64,000 nucleotides of DNA from RGDT01 sp964630925 (GTDB lineage Bacteria > Planctomycetota > Planctomycetia > Gemmatales > Gemmataceae), in NCBI GenBank assembly GCA_964630925.1, contig CAZVZK010000046.1, positions 1 through 64,000 on the forward strand, written 5' to 3'. The notes under the pieces were generated by a model that ran no database searches, had not been told where the DNA came from, and worked only from the letters and a program-made list of their open reading frames with translations. Shown piece after piece: positions 61,594-64,000 of this stretch (positions are counted from its first letter, which is position 1; every line of letters begins with the position of its first letter). A program made the translations under genes and the position numbers.

Positions 61594-64000
61594 ATGCGCC
61601 ACCTCCTCCCCGCCCTCCTCCTCGCCCTCGCCACACCGCCCCTCCACGCCGACGAGGCCCGCCTCCTCCGCTTCCCCACCATCCACGGCGACACCGCCGT
61701 CTTCACCCACGCCGGCGACCTCTACACCGTCAGCGCAAAGGGCGGCATCGCCCGCCGCCTCACCTCCCACGAGGGCCAGGAGATCTTCCCCCGCTTCTCC
61801 CCCGACGGCAAGCACATCGCCTTCACCGGCCAGTACGACGGCAACACCGAGATCTACGTCATCCCCGCCGACGGCGGCGAGCCCCGCCGCCTCACCTACA
61901 CCGCCACCCTCGGCCGCGACGACGTCTCCGACCGCATGGGCCCCAACAACATCTGCGTCGGCTGGACCCCCGACGGCAAGCACGTCCTCTTCCGCTCCCG
62001 CATGCACTCCCACAACGACTTCATCGGCCACCTCTACAAGGTGCCGATGGAGGGCGGCCTCGCCGAGGAATTGCCCCTGCCCCGCGGCGGCTTCGCCTCC
62101 TTCTCCCCCGACGGCAAGAAGCTCGCCTACAACCGCGTCTTCCGCGAGTTCCGCACCTGGAAACGCTACCGCGGAGGCATGGCCGACGACGTCTGGCTCT
62201 ACGACTTCGACACCAAGAAGACCACCCAGCTCACCGACACCCCCGCCCAGGAGATCATCCCCATGTGGGCCGGGGACCGCATCTACTTCCTCTCCGACCG
62301 CGAGAAGTCCGGTCGCATGAACCTCTACTCCATCTCATCCTCAGGCGGCGAGGCGACGAAGCACACCGACTTCCAGGAGTTCGACATCAAGTTCCCCTCC
62401 CTCGGCGACAAGGCCATCGTCTTCGAGCAGGCCGGCCAGCTCTGGAAGTTCGACCTCGACAAGAAGAAGCCCGAACGCATCAAGGTCCGCATCCTCGAGG
62501 ACAGGGCCGGCGCCCGCGCCAAGCTCCAGAGCGTCGCCGCCAGCGTCACCAACTACGAGATCTCCCCCGACGGCTCCCGCGCCCTCTTCGGCGCCCGCGG
62601 CGACGTGTTCACCGTCCCCGCCAAGGCCGGCCCCACCCGCAACCTCACCAACACCCCAGGCGCCCACGAGCGCAACTCCAGGTGGTCGCCCGACGGCAAG
62701 CACATCGCCTACATCTCGGATGTCTCCGGCGAGGACGAGGTCTGGATCACCCCCGCCGACGGCTCCGGCAAGCCCACCCAGCTCACCAAAGGCGCCGACA
62801 CCTACAAGTTCGAGATCGCCTGGTCCCCCGACTCCACGAAGATCCTCTGGACCGACAAGAAGCTCCGCATCCGCTACGTCGAGGTCGTCTCGCGCAAGGT
62901 CGTCCCCGTCGCCCAGGCCCCCGTCTGGGAGGTCCGCGACGCCGTCTGGTCCCCCGACTCCAGGTGGATCGCCTGGAGCCAGGAGGAGCTGAAGGGCGGC
63001 AGCGACGTCCACGTCTACTCCGTGGCCGACGCCAAGGCCCAGCGCGTCACCGAGGGCTGGTACCCCGCCAGCGAGCCTTGCTTCTCCGGCGACGGCAAGT
63101 ACCTCTTCTTCGTCTCCGCCCGCGACTTCAACCCCATCTACAGCCAGACCGAGTGGAACCACGCCTACCGCGATATGAGCCGCATCTACGTCGCCCTCCT
63201 GGCCAAAGACACCCCCTCCCCCTGGGCCGTCAAGGACGAGTCCGAGAAGCCCGCCCCGCCGAAGGACGACAAGCCCAAGGGCAAGGATGACAAGGCCCCC
63301 AAGGGCGTCGAGGTGAAGATCGACCTCGAAGGCATCTCCGACCGCATCCTCCAGGTCCCCGTCAAGGCCGGGAACTACCGCAACCTGCAGTCCGTCGCCG
63401 CCTCCGTCTACTACATCGGCGGCGCCTCCGGCTCGCGCCCCACCCTGGCCGTCTACGACCTGGCGGCGAAGAAGGAGACCAACCTCGGCAACGTCTCCGG
63501 CTACGAGATCAGCGCCGACGGCAAGAAGATGCTCGTCTCCGAGGCCGGCAAGTACGCCATCATCGACCTGCCCAAGGCCCCCGTCACGATCACCGACGCC
63601 CTCAACCTGACCGGCATGGAGATGCGCCTCGACCGCAAGGCCGAGTGGAAGCAGATGTTCAACGAGTGCTGGCGGCAGATGCGTGACTTCTTCTACGACG
63701 AGAACATGCACGGCGTGGACTGGAAGGCCATGAAGGAGCGTTACGAGCCCCTCGTCGATCACGTCGGCCACCGCGCCGACCTCACCTACATCATCGGCGA
63801 GATGATCAGCGAGCTGAACGCCGGCCACGCCTACGTCGGCGGCGGCGACATGCCGCGCCCCGCCCGCGTCCCCCAGGGCCTCCTCGGCGCCAAACTCCGC
63901 CAGGACGGCAACGGCAACGTCCAGGTCGTCAAGGTCCTCCGCGGCAGCCGCTGGGACCCCGCCCTCAAGTCCCCCCTCAACGAGGTCGGCCGCGAGGTCA
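61594..64000 (+). CDS. Tricorn-type protease (S41-family) with beta-propellers, 3' part cut by window edge
   Basis: At least 802 residues from the ATG at 61594; the stop lies beyond the window. A signal peptide (LLPALLLALATPPLHA) implies export. TolB-like WD repeats follow: PRFSPDGKHIAFTGQYDGN, FASFSPDGKKLAYNR, SRWSPDGKHIAYISDVSGE, IAWSPDSTKILW. A Lys/Pro-rich linker (KPAPPKDDKPKGKDDKAP) precedes the second region, and ELNAGHAYVGGGD near the end carries the candidate catalytic His of tricorn proteases. The Ser nucleophile domain is outside the window. Likely a periplasmic or surface peptidase. Confidence 0.9.
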   Translation, partial: MRHLLPALLLALATPPLHADEARLLRFPTIHGDTAVFTHAGDLYTVSAKGGIARRLTSHEGQEIFPRFSPDGKHIAFTGQYDGNTEIYVIPADGGEPRRLTYTATLGRDDVSDRMGPNNICVGWTPDGKHVLFRSRMHSHNDFIGHLYKVPMEGGLAEELPLPRGGFASFSPDGKKLAYNRVFREFRTWKRYRGGMADDVWLYDFDTKKTTQLTDTPAQEIIPMWAGDRIYFLSDREKSGRMNLYSISSSGGEATKHTDFQEFDIKFPSLGDKAIVFEQAGQLWKFDLDKKKPERIKVRILEDRAGARAKLQSVAASVTNYEISPDGSRALFGARGDVFTVPAKAGPTRNLTNTPGAHERNSRWSPDGKHIAYISDVSGEDEVWITPADGSGKPTQLTKGADTYKFEIAWSPDSTKILWTDKKLRIRYVEVVSRKVVPVAQAPVWEVRDAVWSPDSRWIAWSQEELKGGSDVHVYSVADAKAQRVTEGWYPASEPCFSGDGKYLFFVSARDFNPIYSQTEWNHAYRDMSRIYVALLAKDTPSPWAVKDESEKPAPPKDDKPKGKDDKAPKGVEVKIDLEGISDRILQVPVKAGNYRNLQSVAASVYYIGGASGSRPTLAVYDLAAKKETNLGNVSGYEISADGKKMLVSEAGKYAIIDLPKAPVTITDALNLTGMEMRLDRKAEWKQMFNECWRQMRDFFYDENMHGVDWKAMKERYEPLVDHVGHRADLTYIIGEMISELNAGHAYVGGGDMPRPARVPQGLLGAKLRQDGNGNVQVVKVLRGSRWDPALKSPLNEVGREV

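Noticed and set aside
1..64000. tRNA, rRNA or CRISPR array
   Set aside because: No T-loop-like GGTTCGAATCC-type sequence, no rRNA-like block, and no regularly spaced identical repeats with unique spacers were seen. The TPR repeats are coding.

Overview
This is a GC-rich bacterial window that looks like a planctomycete of the Gemmata/Gemmataceae kind. I infer this from gene content, not from a marker gene: huge Ser/Thr kinases fused to WD40 and TPR repeats, a PVC-type HEAT/cytochrome c protein, a TIGR02996-like module, secreted CHAT-TPR proteins, an Alternative Complex III operon, and many short GC-rich intergenic hairpins. I saw no rRNA, tRNA, CRISPR array, transposase or phage structural gene. 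A run of exactly 100 N (29134-29233) marks an assembly gap.

Layout. 1-11055 (minus strand) is a respiratory operon, actA-B-C-D-E-F, a small membrane protein, sco, coxB and coxA. It encodes a quinol:cytochrome c oxidoreductase (Alternative Complex III) coupled to a caa3-type, A2-class oxygen reductase; most neighbours overlap by a few bases. 11241-12656 holds queC and a membrane protein. 12887-18220 is a 1777-residue kinase with WD40 and TPR repeats. 18245-22447 has a YCII protein, a DUF6580-like membrane protein, a lipoprotein and a double alpha/beta-hydrolase. 22723-30211 holds two tandem secreted TPR-CHAT (caspase-like) paralogues, the second interrupted by the gap. 30400-35763 has a PVC-type cytochrome, a Cys-rich secreted protein and an orphan D12-class adenine methyltransferase. 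35830-39109 has malQ, a PPP-family phosphatase, a tiny overlapping gene and a secreted protein.

39512-46639 is a compact four-gene minus-strand operon: DUF2278/lamin-tail protein, coiled-coil membrane protein, ComEC-like metallo-beta-lactamase-fold protein, and membrane kinase with WD40 repeats. I know of no described system with this set, and it is one of the two best candidates for a new system. 46941-51804 is a type IIA topoisomerase pair (parC/parE-like) with an Uma2 nuclease-like gene between them. 51843-54559 is a polysaccharide ABC exporter plus rmlB. 54560-56009 is repeat-rich and has no convincing gene.

56010-57601 is a small plus-strand island. It holds a stand-alone DNA sulfur-binding (ScoMcrA head-like) protein lacking its usual HNH nuclease, translationally coupled to an EVE/PUA-like protein, followed by two small unknown proteins. 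This is the second best candidate. 58131-64000 holds a YflT-like stress protein, a DJ-1/PfpI protein, an AbiEii-like nucleotidyltransferase fused to a TIGR02996-like module, an unknown protein and the start of a tricorn-type protease that runs off the window.
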